Shown in pieces: positions 50,654 to 64,000 of a stretch of DNA of 64,000 nucleotides. The DNA comes from Aliivibrio fischeri. GTDB taxonomy: Bacteria > Pseudomonadota > Gammaproteobacteria > Enterobacterales > Vibrionaceae. Below the pieces are notes generated by a model. The model did no database searches. It saw nothing but the letters and a program-made list of their open reading frames with translations, and was not told the DNA's origin. Location: contig CP160629.1 in NCBI GenBank assembly GCA_038993745.2, positions 558,001 to 622,000 of the forward strand. Reading direction: 5' to 3'. Positions within the stretch are counted from its first letter, which is position 1; each line of letters opens with the position of its first letter. The translations under genes were made by a program, and so were the position numbers.

Positions 50654-51387
50654 ATGTCATTGATTTCACCAAAATGGTCAGCGCCTAAATCAGTTAAAGT
50701 ATTCAGTACAACTCGTATTGGAGGAGTATCAAGTTCCCCATTTGATAGCTTTAACCTTGGAGACCATGTTGGTGATGATCATAAAGATGTTGTGCTCAAT
50801 CGTGAAAAACTGATTACGTTGGGGCAGTTACCTACTGCACCAACGTGGTTAAATCAGATTCACTCAACAAGAGTTGTTCATTTACCGAATCAAGATTTTT
50901 TTGAAACCCACCGTCTGCTGACGCTGTATATACAAACCAAGCAAAACAAGTTTGTTGTGTTATGACTGCAGATTGCCTTCCGGTTGTAATATGCAATAAA
51001 GAAGGTACAGAGGTTGCTGCCGCACATGCAGGTTGGAGAGGTCTACTTGATGGAGTATTAGAAAATACTGTTGAGCAATTTGCCTCCCATGATCTTATTG
51101 CCTGGTGTGGACCTGCTATTGGTGAAAAAGCGTTTGAAGTAGGTAATGAAGTAAAAGAACTATTTTGCGAAAAAGATCCGCAAGCGATTAATGCATTTAT
51201 TCCAAGTTCTAATGAAGGAAAATGGTTAGCTAATTTAGCTATGTTAGCCACACAACGTTTAAATAGTGTTGGTATAAATGACGTGCATTATTCAAACCTT
51301 TGTACTTATCAAAATACAGATACGTTTTTCTCATATAGAAAAGAAGGAATTACAGGAAGACAAGCCACTCTTATTTGGTTTGAATAA
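50654..51387 (+). pseudogene. pgeF: Peptidoglycan editing factor PgeF (YfiH), frameshifted
   Basis: A laccase-domain protein whose E. coli homologue removes wrongly incorporated L-Ser from muropeptide precursors. Frame one runs FSTTRIGGVSSSPFDSFNLG to WLNQIHSTRVV and breaks at CCC 50907-50909. Adding one C restores TPPSADAVYTNQAKQVCCVM, joining to TADCLPVVICN and AAHAGWRGLL (metal-site Cys and His). Repaired length is 244, against 243 in E. coli. Position between rluD and clpB is conserved. Confidence 0.92.
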
Positions 51388-51421
51388 CTCATATTTCTAC
51401 CCCTTTATCCTTTCCTTAAGT

Positions 51422-51450
51422 ATTGAACTTTCTGACCTTAGCCCCCATTT
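51422..51450 (+). promoter_or_regulatory. Sigma-32 heat-shock promoter of clpB
   Basis: ATTGAAC (-35, 51422-51428), 14-bp spacer, CCCCATTT (-10, 51443-51450), close to the RpoH consensus, 42 bp before the clpB start. Confidence 0.8.
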
Positions 51451-51492
51451 AGAAACTATATAGTTACTAGCTTTCTTCTTTTGGAGGGTGTT

Positions 51493-54078
51493 ATGCGTTT
51501 AGATCGATTCACTAGTAAATTTCAAATGGCCATCTCTGATGCTCAATCATTAGCATTAGGTCAAGATCATCAATATATCGAACCAACCCACTTAATGGTT
51601 GCACTGTTAAATCAGGATGGAAGTACGATAAGGCCTTTACTTACTCTTCTAAATGTAGACGTAACACAATTACGTTCAAAACTAACTGAAATATTAGATA
51701 AGACACCAAAGGTAACGGGTATCGGTGGTGATGTTCAACTTTCATCTAATATGGGTGTTATTTTTAATCTTTGCGATAAAGTCGCTCAGAAACGCAAAGA
51801 CGCTTATATCTCTTCTGAAATATTCATGCTTGCCGCAATCGAAGATAAAGGGCCTTTGGGTAATTTACTTCGAGAATTAGGATTAACTGAACCTAAAATA
51901 TCTAAGTCAATCGATGAGATCCGTGGTGGCGAAAAAGTAAATGATCAAAATGCTGAAGAAAAGCGTCAAGCATTAGAAAAGTTTACTGTTGATTTAACTG
52001 AGCGAGCAGAGCAAGGAAAATTAGATCCTGTAATTGGTCGTGATGATGAAATACGAAGAACAATTCAGGTATTGCAACGTCGAACTAAAAATAATCCAGT
52101 TATCATAGGTCAACCTGGTGTCGGCAAGACAGCTATTGTTGAAGGGTTGGCGCAACGTATCATAAATGGTGAAGTACCTGAAGGTTTAAAAAATAAACGA
52201 GTACTTTCTTTAGATATTGGTGCATTGGTCGCTGGTGCTAAATTCCGAGGCGAATTTGAAGAGCGCTTAAAAGCGGTTTTAAATGAGCTAGCGAAAGAAG
52301 AAGGTAGTGTCATCCTCTTTATTGATGAAGTACATACAATGGTAGGTGCTGGCAAAGGTGAAGGCTCTATGGATGCTGGCAACATGCTTAAACCTGCACT
52401 CGCACGTGGTGAACTGCATTGTGTCGGAGCAACAACTCTTGATGAATATCGTCAGTATATTGAAAAAGATCCTGCATTAGAGCGTCGTTTTCAAAAAGTA
52501 CTTGTTGACGAACCAACAGTTGAAGATACCGTTGCAATTTTGCGTGGTTTAAAAGAACGCTATGAAATTCATCATCATGTTGAAATTACCGATCCTGCGA
52601 TCGTAGCTGCAGCAAGCTTGTCACATCGTTATATATCGGATCGTCAATTACCGGATAAAGCGATAGATTTAATTGACGAAGCAGCATCAAGCATTCGTAT
52701 GGAAATTGATTCAAAACCAGAATCATTAGATAAGCTTGACCGTAAGATAATTCAATTAAAGATAGAACAACAAGCATTAGTAAAAGAAAGCGATGATGCG
52801 AGTTTAAAGCGTCTTGACTCTTTAAATCTTGAGTTAATGCAAAAAGAACGTGAATACGCAGAGCTTGAAGAAGTTTGGAAAGCTGAAAAAGCGGCTTTAT
52901 CTGGCACTCAGCATATAAAAACAGAATTAGAAACCGCTCGAAGTAATATGGAAATTGCACGTCGTGCAGGTGATCTAAATAGAATGTCAGAGCTGCAATA
53001 TGGACGTATCCCTGAATTAGAGAAACAACTGGACCTTGCAGCTCAAGCTGAAATGCAAGAAATGAGCTTATTAAAAAATAAAGTGACGGATGCTGAGATA
53101 GCGGAAGTGCTTTCACGTCAGACGGGCATTCCTGTAAATAAAATGCTTGAAGGTGAAAGAGATAAGCTATTAAAGATGGAAGAGGTATTACATCACCGAG
53201 TAATAGGCCAGGCTGAAGCTGTCGAAGCTGTCTCAAATGCAATTCGTCGTAGTCGTGCCGGTCTATCAGATCCAAATAGACCAATTGGTTCATTCTTGTT
53301 TTTAGGCCCAACAGGGGTTGGTAAAACGGAATTATGTAAATCACTCGCTAACTTTATGTTTGATAGTGAAGATGCGATGGTACGTATCGACATGTCTGAG
53401 TTTATGGAGAAACATTCCGTTGCTCGTTTAGTAGGTGCACCTCCTGGCTATGTTGGTTATGAAGAGGGTGGATACTTAACAGAAGCAGTAAGACGCAAAC
53501 CTTATTCAGTTTTATTATTAGATGAAGTAGAGAAAGCACATCCAGATGTATTTAATATTCTACTTCAAGTTCTTGATGATGGGCGCTTAACTGATGGTCA
53601 GGGAAGAACGGTTGATTTTAAAAATACCGTTATCATTATGACATCGAACTTAGGTTCAGAAAAAATTCAGCAACATTTTGGTGAGTTGAATTATGCTGGC
53701 ATAAAAGAAGTCGTAATGGATGTTGTGAGTCAACATTTTAGACCAGAGTTTTTAAACCGTGTTGATGAAACCGTAGTATTCCATCCATTGGCACAAGAAC
53801 ACATTAAGAATATCGCTTCTATTCAATTACAACGCTTAGAAAAACGTTTGAATGAAAAAGATTACCAATTGCAAGTAACAGACGAAGCGTTAAACTTAAT
53901 TGCTGAGGCAGGTTTTGATCCTGTTTATGGAGCAAGACCATTAAAACGAGCAATTCAGACATATATAGAGAACCCACTTGCTCAGGATATATTGAGTGGA
54001 AAGCTAAGGGTTGGAGAAGTAATTAAGTTGAAAGTTAAAAATGAACAGCTAATTGCGACTCAAAATGACGACTTTTGA
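51493..54078 (+). CDS. clpB: Protein disaggregase ClpB
   Basis: An 861-residue AAA+ hexameric chaperone that rescues aggregates with DnaK. The N domain (1-145) is followed by Walker [10 protein letters not shown] near 205. A coiled-coil M domain (about 410-525) comes next, then a second AAA module with GPTGVGKTE near 608. I start at ATG 51493, with GGAGG just upstream. The heat-shock promoter supports the role. It is intact and precedes the rrn operon, as in E. coli. Confidence 0.97.
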   Translation: MRLDRFTSKFQMAISDAQSLALGQDHQYIEPTHLMVALLNQDGSTIRPLLTLLNVDVTQLRSKLTEILDKTPKVTGIGGDVQLSSNMGVIFNLCDKVAQKRKDAYISSEIFMLAAIEDKGPLGNLLRELGLTEPKISKSIDEIRGGEKVNDQNAEEKRQALEKFTVDLTERAEQGKLDPVIGRDDEIRRTIQVLQRRTKNNPVIIGQPGVGKTAIVEGLAQRIINGEVPEGLKNKRVLSLDIGALVAGAKFRGEFEERLKAVLNELAKEEGSVILFIDEVHTMVGAGKGEGSMDAGNMLKPALARGELHCVGATTLDEYRQYIEKDPALERRFQKVLVDEPTVEDTVAILRGLKERYEIHHHVEITDPAIVAAASLSHRYISDRQLPDKAIDLIDEAASSIRMEIDSKPESLDKLDRKIIQLKIEQQALVKESDDASLKRLDSLNLELMQKEREYAELEEVWKAEKAALSGTQHIKTELETARSNMEIARRAGDLNRMSELQYGRIPELEKQLDLAAQAEMQEMSLLKNKVTDAEIAEVLSRQTGIPVNKMLEGERDKLLKMEEVLHHRVIGQAEAVEAVSNAIRRSRAGLSDPNRPIGSFLFLGPTGVGKTELCKSLANFMFDSEDAMVRIDMSEFMEKHSVARLVGAPPGYVGYEEGGYLTEAVRRKPYSVLLLDEVEKAHPDVFNILLQVLDDGRLTDGQGRTVDFKNTVIIMTSNLGSEKIQQHFGELNYAGIKEVVMDVVSQHFRPEFLNRVDETVVFHPLAQEHIKNIASIQLQRLEKRLNEKDYQLQVTDEALNLIAEAGFDPVYGARPLKRAIQTYIENPLAQDILSGKLRVGEVIKLKVKNEQLIATQNDDF

Positions 54079-54148
54079 TGTAAAAATAAACGCTTTGAAT
54101 TAAAAGTAAGCAAACAAACTCATTTTTCATATTTTTCTAGAAAAAGAG

Positions 54149-54176
54149 TTGCATAGATTCAAAGACTCTCTATAAT
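54149..54176 (+). promoter_or_regulatory. rrn promoter P1
   Basis: TTGCAT, 16-bp spacer, TATAAT (54171-54176), with a GC-rich discriminator and an AT-rich UP-like region upstream (about 54095-54145). Confidence 0.8.
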
Positions 54177-54263
54177 GCCGCCTCACTGACACGGAGAACG
54201 AAGTTTATTAAAACTTAGCATCCAGTTGGTTTGGCGGTTAGAAATTTAGTTTCAAATAAGTGC

Positions 54264-54291
54264 TTGACACTGAAACTTAAATCGATAGAAT
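54264..54291 (+). promoter_or_regulatory. rrn promoter P2
   Basis: TTGACA (54264-54269), 16-bp spacer, TAGAAT (54286-54291), GC-rich discriminator. Confidence 0.75.
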
Positions 54292-54337
54292 AGCCGTCCT
54301 CTTCACTGAAAAGCAAAGCTTTGAAAGTAGAAGAAAA

Positions 54338-54349
54338 GCTCTTTAACAA
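54338..54349 (+). promoter_or_regulatory. BoxA antitermination element, rrn leader
   Basis: GCTCTTTAACAA, the NusB/S10 recognition element. A second copy (GCTCTTTAACA) is in the 16S-23S spacer at 56228-56238. The rest of the leader to 54564 has short stem-loops probably used in RNase III processing. Confidence 0.85.
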
Positions 54350-54564
54350 TTAGAAACCTATTAATCTGTGTGGGCACTTGTGAATTGATAATCACTATTT
54401 GCGAAAGCAAACTGTTTGTTTTCATTTTTTAAAATGAAAGTAAATGGAATCAATGAGCTGAGTGACTACACAAAATTACTTTTATGTAACAATCAGTATT
54501 AATCATTGAGTCGGTTTTGTTTCTGCTTCTCTTTATAGAAAAGACAGAGCAACCAAAAAAACTT

Positions 54565-56115
<1,551 letters not shown>

Positions 56116-56474
56116 AACGATAGATTGCGATTTATGAGTGTTCACACAGATTAATTAGGTTTTGAAAGTTGAAGTTGTAGAGCTTTAATTAATAATTCCG
56201 ATTATTGATTAAAGCTTTTTGCTTTAAGCTCTTTAACAATTTGGAAAGCTGACTGATTTAAATAACTTACGAGTTATCTAAATCAAAATTTAAAAGTTCT
56301 TAATATCCTTTGTTTTACTTTGTAAAACGAAGAACAACACATTCAAGTGTTCTTGTATTTTGAATCCGGCGAAAAACCAGAACTCGCAATGACGAGTTCA
56401 ACCTTGGTTGCTGTTTTGTCTTCACTTTTAAAAGTGAAAGCAAATGGTCCATACGAAACCTCTTGGGGTTGTAT
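56116..56474 (+). other. 16S-23S spacer without tRNA
   Basis: 359 bp with a boxA copy (56228-56238) and complementary stretches probably used in processing. No Ile, Ala or Glu tRNA is encoded. Confidence 0.85.
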
Positions 56475-59361
<2,887 letters not shown>

Positions 59362-59452
59362 TACAACACCCAAGGGGTTTTGAACGGATTTGAAGTTGCA
59401 AGAAACGAATTTGAATGTACGTTAAGAATTAAGCTTTCCGAATTAAAGAATT

Positions 59453-59572
59453 TGCTTGGCGACCATAGCGTTATGGACCCACCTGATCCCATGCCGAACT
59501 CAGAAGTGAAACGTAATAGCGCCGATGGTAGTGTGGGGCTTCCCCATGTGAGAGTAGGACATCGCCAGGCTT
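59453..59572 (+). rRNA. rrf: 5S ribosomal RNA
   Basis: 120 nt, TGCTTGGCGACCATAGCG to GTAGGACATCGCCAGGCTT, with paired ends. Confidence 0.96.
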
Positions 59573-59650
59573 CCAATTTATTTTCACTTTTTAAAAAGTG
59601 AAGACAAAAGTGTTATGAACACTTGTCAGCGACGACAAGTAGTCCACTGC

Positions 59651-59725
59651 GGAGTGGTAGTTCAGTTGGTTAGAATACCGGCCTGTCACGCCGGGGGTCG
59701 CGTTCGAGTCCCGTCCACTCCGCCA
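59651..59725 (+). tRNA. tRNA-Asp(GUC), T-stem two bases short
   Basis: Acceptor GGAGTGG/CCACTCC, anticodon loop CTGTCAC, encoded CCA. It is 75 nt, not 77: GTCGCGTTCGAG stands where GTCGCGGGTTCGAG is expected, so the T-stem cannot pair fully with CCCG. It is either defective or mis-sequenced. Confidence 0.85.
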
Positions 59726-59761
59726 CTTATTTAGACAGAGTTAAGTCTTTAAAATAACTAC

Positions 59762-59838
<77 letters not shown>

Positions 59839-59846
59839 TACTTAAG

Positions 59847-59877
59847 AAGGCTCATATCGAAAGGTATGAGCCTTTTT
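59847..59877 (+). terminator. Terminator of the rrn operon
   Basis: AAGGCTCATA-8-TATGAGCCTT then Ts, just after tRNA-Trp. Confidence 0.88.
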
Positions 59878-59897
59878 GCTATTTGTAGTTTAGGAAA

Positions 59898-59961
59898 GAG
59901 CTGCGGATTCTCCCACCATAAGAACACGTGTGTTGGGAGTTTAAATCTCTCCACTCTGCCA
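59898..59961 (+). pseudogene. tRNA-Trp remnant
   Basis: It retains GAGC-GCGGATT and the 3' part GTGTTGGGAGTTTAAATCTC with CTGCCA, but the anticodon arm is replaced by unrelated bases and the 5' half is missing. It cannot fold as a tRNA. Confidence 0.75.
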
Positions 59962-59969
59962 TATTTAAT

Positions 59970-60000
59970 AAGGCTCATATCGAAAGGTATGAGCCTTTTT
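59970..60000. terminator. Duplicated terminator hairpin
   Basis: Second copy of the AAGGCTCATA/TATGAGCCTT stem. On the minus strand it could end the convergent pilin gene at 60030. Confidence 0.75.
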
Positions 60001-60029
60001 GCTATTTGCGGTTAGGAAAGAGTTATGGA

Positions 60030-60503
60030 TTACCAACAGGTTGGAAGTGCCCCTGTACCGACACCTCCTGCATTTAAAGTTAAAGTACCGCAACTATCGT
60101 TATCTTGGCCTAAATCGGTTTGTGGAATTGCTGAAAGCTTATAAATATTCATTCCTGAGTTAGTTAAGCTGTAAGATATTGAATATCGTTTATCATTAAT
60201 TTTGCACACACTATCATCTAAACAAGCTCCAGTATTTTTATCAATTGTAAGCTCCAAGAGTGCTTGGTATTTTTCTTTTGCCGTGCTTTCCGTTCTTCCT
60301 GGATACTCACTCTCTATATGAAGTTGTATTTTTGTTAGTACTTCTAAGGCTTCAGCTCTGTGACTTTTTAAAACATATGATGTATAGCTTGGATAACTTA
60401 TTGCACTTAGAATTGCAATGATTGCAATAACGATTAGCAATTCGACTAATGTCACGCCTTTTTGAAATACACATGTATTCTTACTATTAATTATTCGAAT
60501 CAT
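60030..60503 (-). CDS. Type IV pilin-like protein (PilE family)
   Basis: A 157-residue prepilin. The cleavage site is QKG/VTLVE, with Glu at mature position 5, followed by the hydrophobic helix LLIVIAIIAILSAISYPSY. Two C-terminal cysteine pairs (CLDDSVC, CGTL...CW) fit minor pilins. It would be processed by PilD and join a type IV pilus. It is divergent from the four-gene minor-pilin operon. In V. cholerae a similar cluster (VC0857-VC0861) serves the DNA-uptake pilus; equivalence here is inferred. Confidence 0.85.
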   Translation of the reverse strand: MIRIINSKNTCVFQKGVTLVELLIVIAIIAILSAISYPSYTSYVLKSHRAEALEVLTKIQLHIESEYPGRTESTAKEKYQALLELTIDKNTGACLDDSVCKINDKRYSISYSLTNSGMNIYKLSAIPQTDLGQDNDSCGTLTLNAGGVGTGALPTCW

Positions 60504-60606
60504 TTCGATAACTCATTGAAATTGAATATACCTACTTTTAATCGGTGTTACTCTCTCAAGCAAGATGAAATATCCATAATAGAAATGTTGCAAAGGAAAT
60601 TGCGAA

Positions 60607-61107
60607 ATGCCTCGCGGGTTTACTCTGTTCGAACTAGTTATCAGTATTGCTGTACTGTCTATTTTATTAATGGCGGCGGGGCCTAGCTTTACTCGTTTAT
60701 TGGAAGAGCAAAGTGTGAAACGATTTGCGGGAGAGATTGAAGGTTTTTTTATTCAAGCTAAATCTGAATCTGTTTTACAAAATAAAAAGTTAAATTTATT
60801 TTATATAGATGACTCAGTAAATTGGATTATCTCTTTAAACCCTGAAGGTTCTTCTGCTGCAACTATTGCTGAAGCAAAAAATACATCATTAGCATTTATT
60901 GAATCACTTAATTATCCAAATATAACAATGTCATCTAGTATCTCGGTTCTAACTTTTGACCCTATTAGAGCGACGCCTAATTTATCTAGAAGTTTTTATT
61001 TTTATAAAGATAACAATAAAAAGTTAAAATTATCTGTTCATAATATTACAGGTCGAATTAAGTTATGTGGACTTGAGGGGGCTTTTTATGGTTATAAAAA
61101 ATGTTAA
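60607..61107 (+). CDS. FimT/GspH-type minor prepilin
   Basis: A 166-residue prepilin with very short leader MPRG/FTLFE and the helix LVISIAVLSILLMAAGPSF. The GspH/FimT-like C-terminal domain contains two cysteines (CGLEG, KKC). AGGA lies 9 bp before the ATG. It is first of four overlapping genes; the next starts 20 bp before its stop. By family, FimT-type pilins are minor pilus components and some bind DNA. Confidence 0.85.
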   Translation: MPRGFTLFELVISIAVLSILLMAAGPSFTRLLEEQSVKRFAGEIEGFFIQAKSESVLQNKKLNLFYIDDSVNWIISLNPEGSSAATIAEAKNTSLAFIESLNYPNITMSSSISVLTFDPIRATPNLSRSFYFYKDNNKKLKLSVHNITGRIKLCGLEGAFYGYKKC

Positions 61108-61687
61108 TCGTAAACAATATGGAGCGTCATTGATAGAACTTCTAATTGCCTCTTCTATTGGTTTGGTAGCTTTAATGTTAGTTGGGAATATTTACATTAA
61201 AGGACAGAAGATCTATGCAGAAAGAAGTCAAAATCTATTATTAGTTCAAGAGTTAAATGATGCTTTACGGTTTATAAAAGAAGAAAGTCAACGAGCAGGG
61301 TATCAAGGTGGTAGTTCTGACCTCGCAATATTATCGGGCGCAAATGATATTATTCATGTTTCAGGAGCTCAATTAAGTTTTATTTATCAGTTGGAGCCTG
61401 CAGCATCATCTGCGTGGCGTTTTGCTTCTTTTAAGTATGATTCAAATACAATAAAAATCTGCTCTAGAAAAAATATGAATCATATTCCTGATATTAACTA
61501 TTTACCACAATGCTTATCATTAATTGATAATAACATCATAAATGTATCGAGTTTCTCTCTTAATTATACACACCTAGGTAATTCTGTGAGCTCGGGCTAT
61601 TTAACTATTTCAACAACAGCCGAACTAAAAAATACAAATCATCAGTACTCTTCTGAAATCAAAATACAACAAAGGAACTGGAAATGA
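61088..61687 (+). CDS. PilW-like minor prepilin
   Basis: A 199-residue prepilin, leader ending QYG/ASLIE, then LLIASSIGLVALMLVGNIY. ESQRAGYQGG near residue 70 is typical of PilW. I start at ATG 61088 because GAGGGGG lies 6 bp upstream; the open frame also extends to 61067. It shares the ATGA overlap with the following gene, so translation is coupled. Confidence 0.85.
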   Translation: MVIKNVNRKQYGASLIELLIASSIGLVALMLVGNIYIKGQKIYAERSQNLLLVQELNDALRFIKEESQRAGYQGGSSDLAILSGANDIIHVSGAQLSFIYQLEPAASSAWRFASFKYDSNTIKICSRKNMNHIPDINYLPQCLSLIDNNIINVSSFSLNYTHLGNSVSSGYLTISTTAELKNTNHQYSSEIKIQQRNWK

Positions 61688-62948
61688 ATAAAAAGCAAAG
61701 GGGGGCAATAACCTTACTCGTTTCTAGCTGTATTTTAATGGCTTCTTTAATTTTATCTTTAGGAAGCTATAAACATATTTTTTATCAAGTAAAACGAGCT
61801 CAAAATGAGGTCGAGGCAAGAAAAGGGTACTGGGCTGCTGAAGGTGGTGTTGAGTGCGTATTTTCAAAAGTATTTATATCAGGAACAGTTCCTAGTGGAG
61901 TGATCAGTGAGTGTGCTCCTTTAAATTTAGATTCTTTATCAATAGCATCGACTGATCATTATCTTATTAATGCTCAAAAATCCTCTCAGATTGTAAAAAA
62001 AGAATTCATGCTAGGTGGAGATGGTGGTGATGGTGCAATTAAATCTGCTTCTAATTTATATTTTTATACAAGTGTGACTTTTACATCTCCTGATCCTGTA
62101 AAGCTAGGAGCGGATGGATGGGAATGTGTAGCGGTAAGATATAAGGATAAGATTGGTGCTTTTGGTGCAGTTAAAAATGCAGGAGTAAATCATAGCGTTA
62201 AACCTAGTAGTGATTTTGATAACCAAGGTAAAGATTGCAGTCCTGACCATAAAACAGATTCAGCTGCTGGTAGTTCTAATTTCAAGTCGGATTTTCTAAG
62301 AGATGGTAAGATTTCACCGTTTAAGGATTTATTTGGTATAGAACCAAGTGACCATAACGTGATTCGAGATAATGGAAAGTTTGATATTTTATATGGTTCA
62401 GGAAGTGGAAATGATAAACGTTTATCTGAATGTGGAACTAAATTAAAAGATAGGATTAATGCAGGTAAAGCATATATTTGGGTTGAGGGTAGTTGTGAGA
62501 TTACTTCGGCTCAATATGAAAGTTTCTCAGAAGCTATGAATAAGAGTAAAAATGGTGCCTTTATTGTTATTCATGATGGCTCTTTGTCAATAATGGGGCA
62601 CCTTCAGGTGCCACAGCCAAAGATATGAAAGGAGTTATTTTTCATTTTAATCATGATTATGCAGTTCCTACAGATGGAAGTAATTGGAATGGAACAGATG
62701 CATATAGTGAATTATATCCTCACGGAGGAAAGCCTAACTCATTATATCCATCAGAATTTTTATCTACGGCCTCTTTTTACCAGAATGGTACATTTACATT
62801 ATTAGGCGGGCAATTTTTTGATACAAAAAAACAGTCGGCTATTTTTCATACGAGTTCAAATTTTAAATATAACAGTGATATCGTGAATGAATTAGTTTCT
62901 GGTCTCGTACAACCTCGATGGGTAAAAGGATCTTGGCATGATTTCTAA
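61684..62948 (+). pseudogene. PilX-like minor pilin, large, frameshifted
   Basis: The N-terminus QRGAITLLVSSCILMASLIL is PilX-like and lacks Glu5, as in PilX/GspK-type tip pilins. A central region with EARKGYWAAEGGVECVF and a long extracellular part follow. At GGGG 62594-62597 the frame shifts. Adding one G gives GAPSGATAKDMKGVIFHFNHDY and a total of 421 residues. As written, the first frame stops after 314 residues. The large C-terminal domain has no family I recognise. It is third gene of the minor-pilin operon. Confidence 0.8.
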
Positions 62949-63366
62949 ACAAAAAGGGTTTAGTTTACTTGAGGTTTTGATTTCGTTTGTTTTATTAATT
63001 GTTGGTGTTTTAGGCTTAATAAAACTACAAGTCTTCGTAGATAAAAAATCAGAATATGCAGCGAATAGTATACAAGCGTTATATGCGGCAGAGTCTAAAC
63101 TTGAATACTTTAGAACTCGTTCTATGGACGGTAGTGCTGATGGGACCATTGCATTTGATACCATCGTAACTCAGGCGACACCAGAGTTAATTAATGGATA
63201 TAAAGTAAGTTGGAAAGTAAAAGATAGCATGCCTACAGTGATTTCTGGTGCAAATGTAGCGACGTTAAAAGAAGTGAATATTAAAGCCGAGTGGCTTGAC
63301 CGTTGGAATGAGACCAAAAATGTTACACTGCAAACCATGATATCCAGATATAGTGAATTCAATTAG
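62938..63366 (+). CDS. PilV-like minor prepilin
   Basis: A 142-residue prepilin, leader MISKQKG/FSLLE and helix VLISFVLLIVGVLGLIKLQ. AAESKLEYFRTR matches PilV-type proteins. It overlaps the PilX-like gene by 11 bp. Last of the operon; a bidirectional terminator follows. Confidence 0.86.
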   Translation: MISKQKGFSLLEVLISFVLLIVGVLGLIKLQVFVDKKSEYAANSIQALYAAESKLEYFRTRSMDGSADGTIAFDTIVTQATPELINGYKVSWKVKDSMPTVISGANVATLKEVNIKAEWLDRWNETKNVTLQTMISRYSEFN

Positions 63367-63396
63367 GTTCAAACATTATGCTTGAACCTAATTTTT
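63362..63396. terminator. Bidirectional terminator, pilin operon and chromate transporter gene
   Basis: ATTAGGTTCAA-9-TTGAACCTAAT followed by Ts. Confidence 0.82.
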
Positions 63397-63402
63397 CATC
63401 AA

Positions 63403-64000
63403 TCACCCAACAAAAGGCAACACACCACCTGTAATAATAAAGAAGCTAACTAATCCAACGATTGGAAGTTTAGCCACTTTTAATAGCGCAAAGCCGATAA
63501 GCACTAACGCCATATCTAAGCCAGAATTAACAGCGCTTGTGAATACTGGATCATACAACGCAGAAATTAGTAATCCCACTACTGCTGCATTAATACCAAT
63601 AATCGCTCCTGAAAGTGCTGGCTTTTTAGCAAGTACTTGCCAGTGGTTAAATACACCAAGAACCAATAAGAAACCCGGTAAGAAAATAGCAACAGTGGCA
63701 ATGATAGCGCCAAGTACTGGTTGTTCACTCCATAGTTCGTAGCCTAAGAAAGTAGCAAAGGTAAACATTGGACCAGGTACAGCCTGTGCAGCTGCGTAGC
63801 CAGTTAAGAAGCTATCCGTGCTAACTTGGTCGCCAACAATATTTTGTAATAACGGTAGAACAACGTGACCGCCACCGAACACCAAACTACCAGCTTGGAA
63901 AAAGTCTGAAAATAAACCAAGTAGTGGTGAGTAACTTACAACGGTAGGTAATACAAAAAAGCATAAAGCAAAGATAATTAAAGGGAGCCAATTGATGCCT
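63403..64000 (-). CDS. Chromate transporter (ChrA family), C-terminal part
   Basis: About 199 codons of an inner-membrane transporter, with the N-terminal part beyond the window. The second CHR domain is visible, with the signature VFGGGHVVLPLL and GYAAAQAVPGPMFTFATFLGY. About six hydrophobic segments follow. The reading frame continues upstream of the TTG at 63885 to the window edge, so that codon is not the start. Members export chromate or import sulfate-like anions; specificity is unknown. Confidence 0.9.
   Translation of the reverse strand, partial: GINWLPLIIFALCFFVLPTVVSYSPLLGLFSDFFQAGSLVFGGGHVVLPLLQNIVGDQVSTDSFLTGYAAAQAVPGPMFTFATFLGYELWSEQPVLGAIIATVAIFLPGFLLVLGVFNHWQVLAKKPALSGAIIGINAAVVGLLISALYDPVFTSAVNSGLDMALVLIGFALLKVAKLPIVGLVSFFIITGGVLPFVG

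Noticed and set aside
52586..53344. 252-residue minus-strand ORF rich in Leu and Gln
   Set aside because: It lies wholly antisense to the clpB M domain and second AAA module; composition is that of a shadow frame.

Overview
The window looks like a chromosomal backbone segment of an AT-rich member of the Vibrionaceae, most probably Aliivibrio (A. fischeri group). The evidence is vibrio-type rRNA sequence, gene orders shared with Vibrio (plzC/radA/fusA2; mutS-pncC-recA-alaS-lysC-csrA; gshA-lipoprotein-luxS-corB-ypjD/ffh-rpsP-rimM-trmD-rplS; aroF-tyrA; pheA-raiA-bamD/rluD-pgeF-clpB-rrn), and a VF530-family gene, a family named from V. fischeri. No prophage, IS element, CRISPR array or defence island is visible.

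Layout. 1-7073: partial OmpR-type response regulator, double-PilZ protein PlzC, radA, a second EF-G (fusA2) and VF530. 7166-11812: cytosine salvage (codBA, with a structured leader) and a FadD-like acyl-CoA synthetase. 12020-20658: mutS, pncC, SOS-controlled recA, alaS, lysC and csrA. 20874-22105: nine tRNA genes (2 Ser-GCU, 7 Arg-ACG) in tandem-duplicated units. 22397-25618: sodium-pumping oxaloacetate decarboxylase oadGAB. 25715-31921: a YqaA-like membrane protein, M16 lipoprotein protease, gshA, SLT-like lipoprotein and luxS. 32014-37969: corB-like, ypjD, ffh and the rpsP operon. 38185-47881: aroF-tyrA, an M23 peptidase, a small PilZ protein, ettA, slt, trpR, yjjX and pheA. 47997-54078: raiA, bamD, rluD, pgeF and sigma-32-type clpB. 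54079-59838: a complete rrn operon with distal tRNA-Asp and tRNA-Trp. 59898-63366: a decayed tRNA-Trp copy and a five-gene minor-pilin cluster. 63403-64000: partial chromate transporter.

Functional themes are translation and its quality control (EF-G2, AlaRS, EttA, RaiA, Ffh, RimM, TrmD, RluD, rRNA and tRNA), DNA repair (RadA, MutS, RecA), aromatic amino-acid control (AroF, TyrA, PheA, TrpR), c-di-GMP effectors (PlzC, small PilZ protein), quorum signalling (LuxS) and envelope and pilus biogenesis.

The most striking anomaly is a set of at least eight small deletions, nearly all in short homopolymers. They break radA, VF530, codB, mutS, one tRNA-Ser, pgeF, tRNA-Asp and a PilX-like pilin gene. 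All go the same way and affect conserved genes. Either the sequence under-calls homopolymers, or this is a mutS-deficient strain collecting slippage mutations; short run lengths favour the first. The most interesting candidate for new biology is a compact leader-RNA fold that could hide the codB ribosome binding site.
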